NCBI GenBank assembly: GCA_028293225.1
Contig: JAQGPE010000698.1
Location: forward strand, 1-7,918
Direction of reading: 5' to 3'
From: Akkermansiaceae bacterium
Lineage (GTDB): Bacteria; Verrucomicrobiota; Verrucomicrobiia; Verrucomicrobiales; Akkermansiaceae
DNA length: 7,918 nucleotides
In this document: piece by piece, positions 6,629 through 7,918 of the stretch
Numbering within the stretch: position 1 is the stretch's first letter
Layout of the letters: the number at the start of each line of letters is the position of its first letter
Position numbers and translations under genes: made by a program
The notes under the pieces: model-generated
The model's input: the letters and a program-made list of their open reading frames with translations, nothing else
Databases searched by the model: none
What the model was told of the DNA's origin: nothing

Positions 6629-7336
6629 ATGCTTTCCCAACCACCACCCGACGCTCCCGCACCTCCTCCTGGACCACAGGCCATCAGGTCAAAACGGGTC
6701 ATGTCCGGCATTCTGTGGCTGGGTGGGGGCTGTGCTGGCCTTCTCCTGCTGGCGATGTTGATTGTGCCGCGCGATTTGAGAGGGAGGCGAGGTGGAGATC
6801 GTGTCGAGGCGATCAACAACATCAAGCAGGTCGGTGTGGCGCTACAGGAGTTCGACAGCGAGTATGGCTGCTTTCCCAATGACGCCACGGCGGTGACAGT
6901 GAAGGCTGATTCCACCACCGCTTTGACACTCGGGGGAAGCAGTTCAAACAGCTACTTCCGGCAATTGATTGCCACCGGACTGAAGAGTGAGAAGTCTTTC
7001 TACGCAAAGCGTGCCGGCGGGAAGAGGTCCGATGACCTCCTGGCCGACGATGCCCATGCCCTCTCTCCCGGGGAGTGTGGATTCGCCTATATCGTCGGAC
7101 TCTCGGGCTCCATGGATCCAAGCACTCCCATAGTCATGACCCCCATGATTGGCGGCACGACACGGTTTGATCCTTCGCCCTTCGATGGGAAGGCGGTTGT
7201 TCTCTTCCTCGACAATTCGGCCAGAGCCCTTCCTCTCGATTCATCCGGTCGCGCGATCCTTAATGGCATGGATCTTTTCGATCCACGCCAGCCTTTCTGG
7301 CGCGGCAAGGCTCCTGACCTACGGTGGCCGGAGTAG
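6629..7336 (+). CDS. P4: pseudopilin-like single-pass membrane protein
   Basis: This 235-residue paralog follows P3 by 26 bp. It has a strongly Pro-rich tail (PPPDAPAPPPGPQ, 5-17), basic residues RSKR, a Gly-rich transmembrane helix (about 26-46), then RVEAINNIKQVGVALQEF (58-75), the most typical pilin-like helix of the set. The outer domain has YGCFPND, SSSNSYFRQL, GLKSE, DDAHAL, GECGFAY, TPMIGGTTRFDPSPFDGKAV, DLFDP and KAPDLRWPE. Cys81 and Cys150 match the Cys pair of P2. The ATG at 6629 is preferred because it starts the Pro-rich tail directly, but no Shine-Dalgarno site precedes it. A GTG at 6590 inside the end of P3 is an alternative that would add 13 residues. Co-transcription with P3 and P5 is likely given the short gaps. 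Function unknown. Confidence 0.85.
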   Translation: MLSQPPPDAPAPPPGPQAIRSKRVMSGILWLGGGCAGLLLLAMLIVPRDLRGRRGGDRVEAINNIKQVGVALQEFDSEYGCFPNDATAVTVKADSTTALTLGGSSSNSYFRQLIATGLKSEKSFYAKRAGGKRSDDLLADDAHALSPGECGFAYIVGLSGSMDPSTPIVMTPMIGGTTRFDPSPFDGKAVVLFLDNSARALPLDSSGRAILNGMDLFDPRQPFWRGKAPDLRWPE

Positions 7337-7367
7337 CTCAAAGCTCATTACTCTTCCTCCGCGTCAT

Positions 7368-7918
7368 ATGAATGAGCCGCTCTCCGACTTGAGTTCTGTG
7401 TCTCCAGCCAAGGGTGGTAGGAAGGCCCAATCGCACCTTTTCTGGGGGATAGGAGGAGTCCTGGGAGTTTTCCTGGTCGCGATCGCCTGTCTCCGGCGGC
7501 CGGTCGTTCTCAGGGCATACCGGTCGCCCGACCGGGTCGAAGCCATCGCTCACATCAGGGAGGTTTATGGGGCGCTGGAGAAGTTCGACTCGACCTACGG
7601 AAGCTACCCGGACGCATCAACAGCTTCCAGGATCAAGGCCGCCAGTGGCACTCCGCTGACGCTCGGCGAAGGCAGCTCGAATCAGTTCTTCCGCCAGTTG
7701 CTCGCGACCGTCCTCAGGAGCGAGACCCCTTTCCACGCGAAGATCCCAGGAGCGATCAAACCCGACAATCGCTTCGCCGACGATGCCCATGCCCTCTCTC
7801 ACGGCGAGTGTGCTTTCTCCTATGCCGCCGGACTTTCCAGCCAGTCACTTCCCAGCCTGCCGCTGTTGATGACGCCGATGATTCCCGGAACGAATCGCTT
7901 CGATCCCAAGCCATTTGA
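7368..7918 (+). CDS. P5: pseudopilin-like membrane protein, 3'-truncated by window edge
   Basis: The frame from the ATG at 7368 is open for 183 codons to the end of the window, so the 3' part is missing. It shows a Ser/Gly-rich basic tail (1-22), a transmembrane helix (about 23-42), a basic edge, and SPDRVEAIAHIREVYGALEKF (53-73) as the pilin-like helix. Then come YGSYPDAST, GSSNQFFRQL, DDAHAL, GECAFSY and TPMIPGTNRFDPKPF, which is where the window ends. By comparison with P3, about 50 residues should follow, ending in a DLFDP and WPE segment. Ser79 stands where P2 and P4 have Cys. It begins 31 bp after the P4 stop with no visible ribosome-binding site, in line with other genes here. It is nearest to P3 in both protein and DNA. 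Confidence 0.85.
   Translation, partial: MNEPLSDLSSVSPAKGGRKAQSHLFWGIGGVLGVFLVAIACLRRPVVLRAYRSPDRVEAIAHIREVYGALEKFDSTYGSYPDASTASRIKAASGTPLTLGEGSSNQFFRQLLATVLRSETPFHAKIPGAIKPDNRFADDAHALSHGECAFSYAAGLSSQSLPSLPLLMTPMIPGTNRFDPKPF

Noticed and set aside
1..7918. CRISPR arrays, tRNA or rRNA genes, insertion sequences, attachment sites
   Set aside because: I looked for regularly spaced repeats, tRNA-like folds and transposase motifs and found none. The repeats present are paralogous coding regions, the two leader copies and the P1 hexamer.

Overview
The window looks like a piece of a free-living, fairly GC-rich Gram-negative chromosome. The best guess is Verrucomicrobiota of the Luteolibacter type. 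This is inferred from the moderately high GC, the scarcity of strong Shine-Dalgarno sites, and a lipoprotein-bearing locus next to an expanded family of single-pass, pseudopilin-like proteins that I associate with that group. No marker gene in the window proves it.

Layout. (1) 1-848, plus strand: the 3' part of a Fic-domain protein (AMP-transferase type) with a long unassigned C-terminal extension. Its 5' end lies outside the window. (2) 933-2606, plus strand: one reading frame that fuses ribose-5-phosphate isomerase B to serine hydroxymethyltransferase, joining pentose-phosphate and one-carbon/glycine metabolism in one polypeptide. It is followed by a strong hairpin terminator (2641-2680). 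(3) 2695-3153, minus strand: a small predicted lipoprotein that converges on the same terminator, which is built to work in both directions. (4) 3299-7918, plus strand: a tandem array of at least five paralogous membrane-anchored proteins (called P1-P5 here). P1-P2 (3299-4727) form one unit and P3-P4-P5 (5898 to the window end) another. Two overlapping soluble-protein genes of unknown function (4791-5375 and 5372-5794) sit between them. P5 runs off the right edge, so the array may continue.

The paralogs share a plan: a short, Pro-rich cytoplasmic N-terminus, one transmembrane helix, a pilin-like helix of the form AI-N-I-K-x-x-G-x-A-L-Q-E-F, and then a conserved outer domain. They lack the Gly-Phe-Thr-Leu-Ile-Glu processing site of true (pseudo)pilins, so they probably stay anchored in the membrane. 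The two units start with the same leader element: 18 of 19 bases identical, 31 of 40 over a longer stretch, with a GTGAA direct repeat at 11-bp spacing. This suggests they are co-regulated or were duplicated together with the control region. The function of the array is unknown. It is the most likely place in the window for an undescribed system.
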